A stretch of 5,047 bases of DNA. Source: Actinomycetota bacterium. GTDB lineage: Bacteria; Actinomycetota; Thermoleophilia; Gaiellales; Gaiellaceae. The stretch covers positions 1 to 5,047 of the forward strand of contig JACDER010000141.1 of the NCBI GenBank assembly GCA_013816275.1. The letters are read 5' to 3'. The notes beneath the pieces are model-generated. The model saw nothing but the letters and a program-made list of their open reading frames with translations, made no database searches and was not told where the DNA came from. Positions 1-5,047 of the stretch are shown one piece after another (within the stretch, counting starts at the first letter, position 1; every line of letters begins with the position of its first letter). The position numbers and the translations under genes are program-made.

Positions 1-221
1 GCATGCCGCTCACCGACGAGATGAAATCGCACGGCGTCCCGCCCAACTGGCTCGCCTACCTCGGCACCGACGACGTCGACGCGACCACCGAGCGGGCGAA
101 GGAGCTCGGCGCGACCGTCCACATGCCGCCGACCGACATCACGGAGGTCGGACGCTTCTCCGTCCTGCAGGACCCGGCGGGCGCGGCGTTCGCCCTCTTC
201 AAGCCGGCCGGCGAGATGTAG
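1..221 (+). CDS. VOC (glyoxalase/bleomycin-resistance fold) family protein, C-terminal part only
   Basis: This is the 3' end of a gene that begins before the window; the reading frame is open from the first base and stops with TAG at 219-221. The visible 73 or so residues look like the second half of a VOC domain. A strand with NWLAYLGTDDVD is followed by a helix (ATTERAKELGA), then a GRFSVLQDPAGAAFALFKP strand-turn-strand, the usual closing element of the fold. In metal-dependent glyoxalases that last strand carries a Glu ligand (as in DP-G-x-x-x-E); here the matching place appears to be Ala/Phe, so this domain may not bind metal. The family includes two-domain proteins of about 260 residues, and this piece resembles their second domain. 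The substrate cannot be told. The internal ATG at position 3 is unlikely to be the true start, because the fold would then lack its first half. No function link to lexA downstream is evident. Confidence 0.75.
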   Translation, partial: MPLTDEMKSHGVPPNWLAYLGTDDVDATTERAKELGATVHMPPTDITEVGRFSVLQDPAGAAFALFKPAGEM

Positions 222-248
222 CTCTGGCAGCGGGTTGCGGGCGGTGTC

Positions 249-277
249 TTGACGCCGTCCGCAGACCGCGCTACCTT
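249..277 (+). promoter_or_regulatory. lexA promoter (-35 TTGACG, -10 TACCTT)
   Basis: A near-consensus -35 hexamer TTGACG (249-254) is separated by exactly 17 bases from a weaker -10 hexamer TACCTT (272-277). The expected start of transcription is near 284, which places the LexA operator directly over the start site. This is a sigma70/HrdB-type promoter by sequence. The spacing and its position before a strong ribosome binding site support the call; no transcript data are available. Confidence 0.65.
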
Positions 278-283
278 GTGAGG

Positions 284-297
284 CGAACACACGTTCG
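284..297 (+). promoter_or_regulatory. SOS box (LexA operator), CGAAC-ACAC-GTTCG
   Basis: The 14-base palindrome CGAACACACGTTCG has perfect 5-base half-sites and matches the known Gram-positive/actinobacterial LexA operator (CGAAC-N4-GTTCG). It sits just downstream of the -10 box, at the expected transcription start, and 19 bases before the lexA start codon. Bound LexA would block initiation, giving the classic negative autoregulation. I saw no second perfect copy elsewhere in the window. Confidence 0.93.
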
Positions 298-304
298 TCG
301 ACCC

Positions 305-310
305 AAGGAG
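305..310 (+). promoter_or_regulatory. lexA ribosome binding site AAGGAG
   Basis: AAGGAG ends five bases before the ATG at 316 and is a strong Shine-Dalgarno match. It fixes the lexA start, which also agrees with the conserved LexA N-terminus beginning MLTERQ. Confidence 0.85.
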
Positions 311-315
311 AAGGC

Positions 316-948
316 ATGCTGACCGAGCGGCAACGAGAAATCTGGGACTTCCTCGTGCGCTACGTCGAGGCGCACGGCTATCCACCGACCGTGCGCGAGA
401 TCGGACACGAGGTCGGGCTGGCCTCGCCGTCCACCGTGCATGCTCACCTGGCGAACCTCGAGCGCGCCGGGATGCTTCGCCGCGACCCGACGAAGCCCCG
501 CGCACTCGAGCTGCTGGCCCCGCACCGTCGGGAGTCGCAGCCCATGCCCGAGCCCGATGTGCACCGGCTGCCGCTCGTCGGGCAGATCGCCGCCGGCGGT
601 CCGTTGCTCGCGGAGCAGAACGTCGAGGAGTACCTGGCGGTTCCCGAGCCGCTCGCGCGGGGTGGCGAGGAATTCCTGCTGCGCGTCCGCGGCGAGTCGA
701 TGATCCAGGCCGGGATCCTGGACGGCGACTTCGTGGTCATTCGGAGGCAGGCCGATGCCACGAACGGCGAGATCGTCGCGGCGCTGGCCGGCGAGGACGA
801 GTCGGCCGACGAGGCCACGGTCAAGCGGTTCTTCCGCGAGAACGGCCGGATCCGGCTTCAGCCCGAGAACGACGCCCTCGAGCCCATGTATCCGCCGTAC
901 GTCCAGGTGCTGGGGAAGGTGGTCGGCGTCTTCAGGATGGTCTCGTAG
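316..948 (+). CDS. lexA: LexA repressor, SOS regulator (self-cleaving S24 peptidase)
   Basis: LexA represses DNA-damage genes and, when RecA filaments form on single-stranded DNA, cleaves itself and releases them. The 210-residue protein is of normal length. Residues 1-68 form the winged helix-turn-helix; TVREIGHEVGLASPSTVHAHL (25-45) holds the recognition helix and PRALEL (61-66) ends the wing. Residues 85-210 are the S24/LexA catalytic domain. The cleavage site is Ala93-Gly94 in LVGQIAAGGPLLAEQ. The nucleophile is Ser128 in RGESMIQAGILDGD and the general base Lys170 in ATVKRFFRE. Both match the family dyad, so the protein should be active. An acidic segment (GEDESADE, about 159-166) lies between Ser and Lys, making their distance 42 residues rather than the 37 of E. 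coli LexA. The ATG at 316 has a strong ribosome binding site and an SOS box upstream, so autoregulation is expected. Its stop TAG overlaps the GTG of the next gene. Confidence 0.97.
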   Translation: MLTERQREIWDFLVRYVEAHGYPPTVREIGHEVGLASPSTVHAHLANLERAGMLRRDPTKPRALELLAPHRRESQPMPEPDVHRLPLVGQIAAGGPLLAEQNVEEYLAVPEPLARGGEEFLLRVRGESMIQAGILDGDFVVIRRQADATNGEIVAALAGEDESADEATVKRFFRENGRIRLQPENDALEPMYPPYVQVLGKVVGVFRMVS

Positions 949-1160
949 TGGCGGTCGAGGCGCTGTTCCGCACGCTCGACCAGGAGCTGGCCGCGCTCGC
1001 CCGCGGCGCGAGCCTGGAATGCCTCGTGTGCGGCGAGTTCGTCCAGCACGTCCTGGGTGGGATCCGCTGTCCCGAGTGCGGATCGGCGCTCGGCGAGGCG
1101 CGCGGCGCGTCCGCGGAACCGCTCCAGCGCGAACTGCACGCCGCTCCGCCTGTGGGCTAG
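948..1160 (+). CDS. small zinc-ribbon protein, translationally coupled to lexA
   Basis: A 70-residue protein of unknown function. Its GTG start shares one base with the lexA stop (TAGTG at 946-950), and AGGA at 934-937 lies ten bases upstream as a Shine-Dalgarno, so the two genes are probably co-transcribed and translationally coupled. An N-terminal amphipathic helix (EALFRTLDQELAALARG, about 4-20) is followed by a four-cysteine zinc ribbon: C25-x2-C28 in ECLVCGEF and C41-x2-C44 in RCPECGS, with 12 residues between the pairs. The C-terminal tail (46-70) is Ala/Glu/Arg-rich and probably disordered. Zinc binding follows from the cysteine pattern; the partner (DNA, RNA or protein) cannot be told. 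Sharing the lexA promoter implies SOS induction. Codon use is like that of its neighbours, with G or C in most third positions, and the cysteine knuckles would be unlikely in a chance frame. Confidence 0.72.
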   Translation: MAVEALFRTLDQELAALARGASLECLVCGEFVQHVLGGIRCPECGSALGEARGASAEPLQRELHAAPPVG

Positions 1161-1167
1161 CGGCGGT

Positions 1168-1196
1168 GCCCATCCCCGAATAGTGGGGATGCGGGC
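1168..1196 (+). terminator. hairpin after the lexA operon, possible terminator without a T-tract
   Basis: A perfect 7-bp stem, CATCCCC (1171-1177) with GGGGATG (1185-1191), closes a 7-base loop GAATAGT. The stem can extend by GCC (1168-1170) with GGC (1194-1196) across a two-base bulge. It begins eight bases after the stop of the zinc-ribbon gene, where a terminator would be expected. No run of T follows (AGAGCGAAAA instead). T-poor hairpin terminators are known in high-GC actinobacteria, but it could also be an RNA-stability element or part of the leader of the kinase gene. Confidence 0.45.
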
Positions 1197-1333
1197 AGAG
1201 CGAAAATGGGGACGCCGAATCCATCCCTTTGCGGATAGAAATCTGTCGTGTTTCGTGGCAAAGTTGCTTCGAGCTGATGCGCCAAATGGGCAAAATCTTC
1301 CCAAATCCATCGTCCCGCATAGGACGGCCGCGA
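1197..1333 (+). other. A+T-richer, probably non-coding leader of the kinase gene
   Basis: Between the hairpin and the favoured kinase start, the composition shifts: AAA, AAT, ATA and CCA triplets are common, and roughly half of the bases are A or T against about a third elsewhere. The kinase frame is open through this stretch from TTG at 1229, but the third-position G+C of those triplets is only about 55-60 percent, against about 85 percent just after 1334. Short motifs recur: TGGGGATGC (1184-1192, in the hairpin) resembles TGGGGACGC (1207-1215), and AATCCATC occurs at 1219 and again near 1305. A nested hairpin is possible between ATGCG (1277-1281) and CGCAT (1316-1320) with TGGG/CCCA inside. 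I do not recognise a known riboswitch. It may hold the kinase promoter, a regulatory leader or a degraded repeat. Confidence 0.4.
1321..1324 (+). promoter_or_regulatory. probable ribosome binding site AGGA that decides the kinase start
   Basis: AGGA lies nine bases before TTG at 1334 and is the only Shine-Dalgarno-like site at good distance from any in-frame start of the kinase. The alternative starts TTG 1229, ATG 1277 and ATG 1286 have none at suitable spacing; GGGGA at 1208-1212 is 16 bases from TTG 1229, which is too far. Confidence 0.5.
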
Positions 1334-3418
1334 TTGAGGCTGACGCCGAGTCGTGCATCGCTCTCGCTCGCCCTGCTCGTCCTCGTAGCGGTCGGCATCT
1401 GGTACCTGGCCGACGGGAGGCCCAGGGACTTCGACGGCTTCATCATCCTCGCGGTTGCGCTGGCCGCACTCGTGAGCCTGTTCTGGTGGACGCAGCAGCA
1501 GCTGGCGAAGGCCCAGCAGCGGTACCGCGCGCTCATCGAGCGGATCCCGCTCGTCACCTACGCCGACCGGCTGGACGAGCACAGCACCAACATCTTCGTG
1601 AGCCCCCAGGTCGAGGCCTTGCTGGGTTACGCGCAGGCGGAGTGGTCCGACCCGGAGTTCTTCCGCCGGATCCTTCATCCCGACGACCTGGATGCCGTTC
1701 CCAGGCACGACACGCTCGAGGTCGGTGACACCAGTCGCGTCGAGTACCGGCTCTTCGCCAAGGACGGCCGCGTCGTCTGGCTGCGCGACGAGTTCGTGGT
1801 GGTGCAGGACGAGCCGGGCGACGAGCCCCACATCGAGGGCTTCCTCGCCGACGTCACCCTGCGAAAGGACGCCGAGGACCGGCTGCGCGAGAGCGAGGCG
1901 CGCTTCCACGCGATGCTCGAGTCGGCGGCCGTCGGGATCACACTGTTGGACGCCGAGCGCACGATCCTCTTCACCAACCGGGCCTTCGAGGAGATGCTCG
2001 GCTACTCGAAGGACGAGCTGGCCGAGTGGAGCCTCTCCGAGATCACCCATCCGGACGACGAAGACCTCTCCGAAGGCGCCATCACGACGCTGCGGGAAGG
2101 CCGTGAAAGCGCCCCGTTCGAGAAGCGCTACCGGACCAAGGCGGGCGATTTCGTCTGGGCGCGCGTCTCGCAGACCCCGGTCAGGAGCAAGACCGGCCGT
2201 CTGGAGTACGCCATCTCGGTGATCGAGGACCTCAGCGAGCGCAGGCTGCTGGAAGAGGAGCTCCGCCACGTCCAGAAGATGGAAGCGGTCGGCCGGCTCG
2301 CCGGAGGCGTCGCCCACGACTTCAACAACCTCCTGCTGGCGATCCGGGGCTACTGCGACCTCGCCGCCATCGATGCCGGCATCAGCCCGGAAGAGACGAA
2401 GAAGGACATCCAGCAGATCAGGGTCGCGACCGAGGCCGCGGCCTCGCTCACCCGTCAGCTCCTCGCCTTCAGCCGCAAGCAGGTCCTGCAACCGCACCAC
2501 GTCGATCTCAGCGCTCTCGTCTCGGACCGCAGGAGCCTGCTCGAGCACGTCCTGAACGAGAGCATTCAGCTGGAGACCGATCTGGCCGCCGACCTCAAGA
2601 CCGCGCGCCTGGACAAGACCCAGATCGAGCAGGCGCTCGTGAACGTCGTCGCCAACGCCCGCGATGCGATCGGGGAACGGGGCCTGGTGAAGATCCAGAC
2701 GGCAAACGTGTCCGTCTCCGGCGAGCGCGGCGGGCCAGCGATCCCGGCGGGTTCCTACGTCCTGCTGTCGGTCAGCGACACCGGTTCGGGGATGGACGAA
2801 CGAACGCAGGCCCAGGCCTTCGACCCGTTCTTCACCACCAAGGGCGGGAGCGGGGCCGGTCTGGGCCTCTCGACCGTCCATGGGTTCGTCGAGCAGAGCG
2901 GTGGCTACGTGCTGGTCCGCAGCGCGCCCGGCGAGGGAACGACCGTCGAGCTCTACTTCCCGGCTCTCGACGAGCAGGCCGGGACCGGCCGAGGCCCGGA
3001 CCTGGATGACGGTAGAACGTCCGGATCCGAGACGATCCTGCTGGTCGAGGACGACGAGCCGGTGCGCGAGGTGCTGCGCCGGACGCTGGAGCGTGAGGGC
3101 TACGCCGTCCTCGTCGCCGGGAACGGTGAGGAGGCGCTCGCCACGGCCGCGCAGTTCGCCGGGGAGATCCATGCAGTCGTCACCGACGTGATGATGCCGC
3201 GCATGGGCGGGGTGGAGCTCGTCCGCAACCTTCGGTCGGCGAGGCCGCATGCGCGAGTCGTCTACATGTCCGGCCATCTCCAGGACGAGGCGACCCTCGC
3301 CCAGGTGCAGGAGCACGGCGAGTTCCTCCAGAAGCCCTTCGCCCCGAGCGAGCTCGCACGAAAGGTGCGCAGGCTGCTCGACGGCGACTCGGTACAATTG
3401 TTCACGCAGGCCGGGTGA
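1334..3418 (+). CDS. membrane-anchored hybrid sensor histidine kinase with PAS-PAS-HisKA-HATPase-receiver domains (CckA-like order)
   Basis: A 694-residue hybrid two-component kinase that autophosphorylates on His and passes phosphate to its own receiver Asp. Counting from TTG 1334: TM1 about 11-26 ([15 protein letters not shown]) and TM2 about 36-51, with only a short loop between, so sensing is probably cytoplasmic or in the membrane. PAS1 covers about 64-185 (ILHPDDLD motif) and PAS2 about 190-305 (ITHPDDED motif). HisKA is about 312-378, with phospho-acceptor His328 in [11 protein letters not shown]. The HATPase domain is about 420-535: N-box Asn441, G1 box DTGSGMD from Asp482, F-box FDPFFTTK 496-503, G2 box GAGLGL 507-512. 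The receiver is about 568-688 with acidic pocket Glu572-Asp573-Asp574, phospho-acceptor Asp618 in [12 protein letters not shown] and Lys667 in LQKPF. All key residues are present. The start is uncertain: the frame extends to TTG 1229 (729 residues), with ATG at 1277 and 1286, but codon bias and AGGA favour 1334. No separate phosphotransfer protein or regulator lies beside it. The stop falls inside rnpB. Confidence 0.9.
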   Translation: MRLTPSRASLSLALLVLVAVGIWYLADGRPRDFDGFIILAVALAALVSLFWWTQQQLAKAQQRYRALIERIPLVTYADRLDEHSTNIFVSPQVEALLGYAQAEWSDPEFFRRILHPDDLDAVPRHDTLEVGDTSRVEYRLFAKDGRVVWLRDEFVVVQDEPGDEPHIEGFLADVTLRKDAEDRLRESEARFHAMLESAAVGITLLDAERTILFTNRAFEEMLGYSKDELAEWSLSEITHPDDEDLSEGAITTLREGRESAPFEKRYRTKAGDFVWARVSQTPVRSKTGRLEYAISVIEDLSERRLLEEELRHVQKMEAVGRLAGGVAHDFNNLLLAIRGYCDLAAIDAGISPEETKKDIQQIRVATEAAASLTRQLLAFSRKQVLQPHHVDLSALVSDRRSLLEHVLNESIQLETDLAADLKTARLDKTQIEQALVNVVANARDAIGERGLVKIQTANVSVSGERGGPAIPAGSYVLLSVSDTGSGMDERTQAQAFDPFFTTKGGSGAGLGLSTVHGFVEQSGGYVLVRSAPGEGTTVELYFPALDEQAGTGRGPDLDDGRTSGSETILLVEDDEPVREVLRRTLEREGYAVLVAGNGEEALATAAQFAGEIHAVVTDVMMPRMGGVELVRNLRSARPHARVVYMSGHLQDEATLAQVQEHGEFLQKPFAPSELARKVRRLLDGDSVQLFTQAG
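3393..3398 (+). promoter_or_regulatory. rnpB -10 box TACAAT inside the kinase coding sequence
   Basis: TACAAT is a five-of-six match to the -10 consensus and ends about seven bases before the start of the P1 helix of RNase P RNA, the correct distance for a transcription start near 3405. It lies in the last kinase codons (GTA CAA TTG), which are A+T-rich and unlike the surrounding codon use, as if kept for promoter function. The -35 region (about 3370-3376, AGGCTG) is poor. The call rests on position and sequence only. Confidence 0.6.
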
Positions 3419-3752
3419 CCGCGAGCCTTCTGGCTCGAGGAAAGTCCGGACACCGTAGGGCAGGATGCTGGGGAAATCCCAGGCGGCGAAAGCCGACGGA
3501 AAGTGGCACAGAAAGGAGACCACCACCGGCGTAACGCAACTCCGGAGACGCCGGGGGCAAGGGTGAAAAGGTGGGGTAAGAGCCCACCAGCGTCGTGGTG
3601 ACACGACGGCTCGCCAAACCCCGTCCGGTGCAAGGCGAACAGGCCCCGATGACGTAGCCCGCGTAGGGGCCGGGTCGGCCGCTCGAGCCGCCGAGGAATC
3701 GGCGGCCTAGATGGATGGTCACCCTCGACAGAATCCGGCTTAGAGGCCTGCT
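3405..3752 (+). ncRNA. rnpB: RNase P RNA, bacterial type A
   Basis: The catalytic RNA that removes 5' leaders from pre-tRNAs, working with the protein RnpA. Its ends are fixed by a perfect 7-bp P1 helix, GCAGGCC (3406-3412) with GGCCTGC (3745-3751). A short hairpin GAGCC/GGCTC (3423-3436) is followed by the hallmark GAGGAAAGTCCG (3437-3448). P8 is CTGGG/CCCAG (3468-3482), P9 CGGC-GAAA-GCCG (3484-3495), and P12 CCGGCGT/ACGCCGG (3526-3554). The conserved AGGGTGAAAAGGTGGGGTAAGAG core begins at 3560. P14 is a 7-bp stem with a GTGA loop (3591-3608), P16 GGCCCC/GGGGCC (3642-3671), and P18 GCCGCCGA/TCGGCGGC with a GGAA loop (3687-3706). The universal ACAGAATCCGGCTTA is at 3728-3742. GNRA loops on P9, P14 and P18 fit the tertiary contacts of type A. 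A GGGT at 3672-3675 lies about where the tRNA CCA-binding GGU is found. The 5' end overlaps the last 14 bases of the kinase gene. Confidence 0.97.
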
Positions 3753-3755
3753 ACA

Positions 3756-3781
3756 CCGAAGCCCCCGCAAGGGGGCTTCGG
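3756..3781 (+). terminator. rnpB intrinsic terminator
   Basis: An uninterrupted 11-bp stem, CCGAAGCCCCC (3756-3766) with GGGGGCTTCGG (3771-3781), is capped by a GCAA tetraloop and followed by CATTTCC, a short weak T-tract. It starts four bases after the end of the RNase P RNA. The stem is very strong, but the poor T-tract may allow some read-through into the beta-helix gene that begins within about 25 bases. Confidence 0.88.
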
Positions 3782-3803
3782 CATTTCCAGTACGTTTGGC
3801 GTT

Positions 3804-5047
3804 CTGCGGGTCATCCTCCTATTTCTCGTCCTGCTCGCCGCGCTGACATCGACTGCTTCGGCAGGCGCTGCCTCGTTCTGGGTCTCCCCGCAGGGAAGCG
3901 ACACCGCTTCCGGCGCGCGCGCGCGCCCGTTCCGGACGCTCGAGCGGGCACGCGATGCCGCCCGGCGCGACCGGGGTGCGAGCGTCATCCACATCCGTGG
4001 CGGCACCTACCGGCTGCAGCGCCCCCTCGAGCTCGGGCCGCCCGACTCCAGCGCCGAGTGGGTTGCCGTGCGAGGCGAGCGGCCGGTGCTGAGCGGAGCG
4101 CTTCGTGTCCGAGGGTGGAAGCTCTACGACGCGAAGCTCGGAATCTGGGTCGCCCGCGTCCCGAAGGGCATCCGCACCCGGCAGCTGTACGTGAACGGGG
4201 TCCGCGCCGTCCGGGCGCGCGGCCCGCTCTACCCGACCGGGTTCTCGAGGACACCGTCCGGCTACCAGGCCGCCGACGATGCGATGAGCCACTGGCGCAA
4301 GCCGCGCGACCTCGAAGCCGTGACGTTGACGCAGTGGAAGATGATGCGCTGCCCCGTCGGCGCGATCACCGGCCGCGAGATCGTGATGCAGCAGCCGTGC
4401 TGGGCGAACGTCAACGTCTTCCCGGCGATCTGGGCGTTCCAGACGATCACGTGGTGGGAGAACGCGTACGAGCTCCTCGACACGCCCGGGGAGTGGTACT
4501 TGGACAGCGCGGCCGGGAGGCTCTACTCCATCCCGCGCCTCGGACAGAAGCTCGCGCGCGACGACGTCGAGCTGCCCCGGCTTCAGCGGCTCGTGGAGGT
4601 GCGCGGGACGGCCGCGCGGCCCGTCGAGCGCGTCAGCTTCCAGGGCCTCACGTTCGCGTACGCGACGTGGCTCAACGGCGCGAACGGGTATGCGGACGAC
4701 CAGAGCGGCTTCCACCTCAACGGGCCGAACCACTCATCCAACGTCGTCGGCCACGATCCCGATGTCGTGCCCACGCCCGGGAATGTGCGCTTGGCATACG
4801 CGCGGCACGTCGCCTTCATCCACGACGACTTCCGCCACCTGGGCGGTGTCGGGCTCGAGCTGCGCACGGGCAGCAAGCGGAACGCAGTCATCGCGAACCG
4901 GTTCGACGACATCTCCTCCGCGGCGGTCCAGCTCGGCGGCGTCGCGATCTCCGACGGGCACCCCGCGTCGTCCGCGCAGGTGGTCGCCGACAACATCGTG
5001 ACGAGCAACCTGGTCAGGCGCGTCTCGCGTGAGTACCAGGACACGGC
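3804..5047 (+). CDS. secreted right-handed parallel beta-helix protein, possibly carbohydrate-active (3' end outside window)
   Basis: The frame is open from 3744 to the window edge, giving at least 414 residues from CTG 3804; the gene continues beyond it. Counting from CTG, residues 1-20 form a clear signal peptide (hydrophobic ILLFLVLLAAL, then a TASA-type cleavage site), so the protein is exported. FWVSPQGSDTASG (25-37) followed by PFRTLERARDAAR is the typical opening of right-handed beta-helix proteins (beta_helix/DUF1565-like), and IHIRGGTYRLQRPLEL is the first coil. Further family-like blocks are TRQLYVNGVRAVRARGPLYP, GEWYLDSAAGRLYSIPR (from about 229) and FQGLTFAYATWL (from about 279). 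From about 330 the coil-like repeats (RHVAFIHDDFRHLGGVGLELRTGS, NAVIANRFDDISSAAVQLGG) follow. The EWYLD/LYxxP block recalls glycoside-hydrolase-related beta-helix proteins such as family GH141, but catalytic residues cannot be assigned, so an enzyme role is inference. No ATG, GTG or TTG start lies before the mature domain; ATT 3783 is the other candidate. Confidence 0.82.
   Translation, partial: MRVILLFLVLLAALTSTASAGAASFWVSPQGSDTASGARARPFRTLERARDAARRDRGASVIHIRGGTYRLQRPLELGPPDSSAEWVAVRGERPVLSGALRVRGWKLYDAKLGIWVARVPKGIRTRQLYVNGVRAVRARGPLYPTGFSRTPSGYQAADDAMSHWRKPRDLEAVTLTQWKMMRCPVGAITGREIVMQQPCWANVNVFPAIWAFQTITWWENAYELLDTPGEWYLDSAAGRLYSIPRLGQKLARDDVELPRLQRLVEVRGTAARPVERVSFQGLTFAYATWLNGANGYADDQSGFHLNGPNHSSNVVGHDPDVVPTPGNVRLAYARHVAFIHDDFRHLGGVGLELRTGSKRNAVIANRFDDISSAAVQLGGVAISDGHPASSAQVVADNIVTSNLVRRVSREYQDT
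3913..3926 (+). repeat. (GC)7 dinucleotide tract in the beta-helix gene
   Basis: Seven GC units run without interruption and encode part of the G-A-R-A-R linker just after the conserved SPQGSD motif. The frame on both sides is the correct one for the family, so the present copy number is the in-frame state. Such tracts can slip during replication. Confidence 0.8.

Noticed and set aside
1171..1330. A c-di-GMP or other known riboswitch ahead of the kinase
   Set aside because: GGGACGC and GGCAAA-like words occur but not in the order or secondary structure of the class I c-di-GMP aptamer, and no other known aptamer core was recognised.
271..1557. A 428-codon minus-strand frame opposite lexA and the zinc-ribbon gene
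   Set aside because: It is Arg/Pro/Leu-rich with no domain, and crosses the SOS box, lexA and the leader; LexA on the + strand is certain.
3393..3415. A frameshift or truncation at the C-terminus of the kinase
   Set aside because: The receiver domain is complete through its last helix (VRRLLDG); the short odd tail is explained by the rnpB promoter and 5' end.
1157..3604. An 815-codon open frame on the minus strand opposite the kinase and rnpB
   Set aside because: It is Leu/Val/Arg/Glu/Asp-rich shadow coding from a GC-rich gene, runs across the conserved RNase P RNA, and shows no recognisable domain, while the + strand has all kinase motifs.
3819..4733. A 304-codon minus-strand frame opposite the beta-helix gene
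   Set aside because: No domain is visible, and it lies wholly opposite a gene with clear family motifs.
4058..5032. A 324-codon + strand frame within the beta-helix gene
   Set aside because: Its Arg/Ala/Pro-rich translation is typical of an out-of-frame GC-rich shadow; the frame with codons starting at multiples of three carries the signal peptide and beta-helix motifs.
1..5047. CRISPR arrays, transposases, integrase sites, tRNA genes or a defence system
   Set aside because: I saw no spaced direct repeats, no transposase or integrase motifs, and no tRNA cloverleaf on either strand.

Overview
This is a high-GC window (most codons end in G or C) with all supported genes on the + strand. A LexA-type operator of the form CGAAC-N4-GTTCG, a LexA with actinobacterial-style features and a compact type A RNase P RNA ending in ATCCGGCTTA suggest an actinobacterium. 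A deep lineage such as Thermoleophilia is a guess from general sequence character, not something the window proves.

Layout. (1) Bases 1-221 hold the 3' end of a VOC (glyoxalase-fold) protein gene. (2) Bases 222-315 are an intergenic region with a sigma70-type promoter and a perfect SOS box over the expected transcription start. It drives lexA (316-948). A small zinc-ribbon protein gene (948-1160) follows, overlapping the lexA stop by one base, so the two probably form one SOS-controlled, LexA-autoregulated transcript. (3) Bases 1161-1333 are relatively A+T-rich and probably non-coding, with a GC-rich hairpin at the start and short repeated motifs. (4) A membrane-anchored hybrid histidine kinase (1334-3418) has two TM segments, two PAS domains, HisKA, HATPase and a receiver domain (CckA-like order). 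(5) rnpB, the RNase P RNA (about 3405-3752), starts inside the last codons of the kinase gene; its -10 box lies in the kinase reading frame. A strong hairpin terminator follows (3756-3781). (6) A secreted right-handed beta-helix protein gene begins almost directly after that terminator and runs off the window. It has a clear signal peptide but no ATG, GTG or TTG start; CTG at 3804 or ATT at 3783 are the only plausible starts seen.

The genes cover several unrelated functions: DNA-damage response, signalling, tRNA processing and a secreted, possibly carbohydrate-active protein. I do not see a clear new defence, mobile or biosynthetic system. The points most worth a second look are the kinase/rnpB overlap, the missing canonical start of the beta-helix gene, the zinc-ribbon partner of lexA, and the unusual leader region at 1161-1333.
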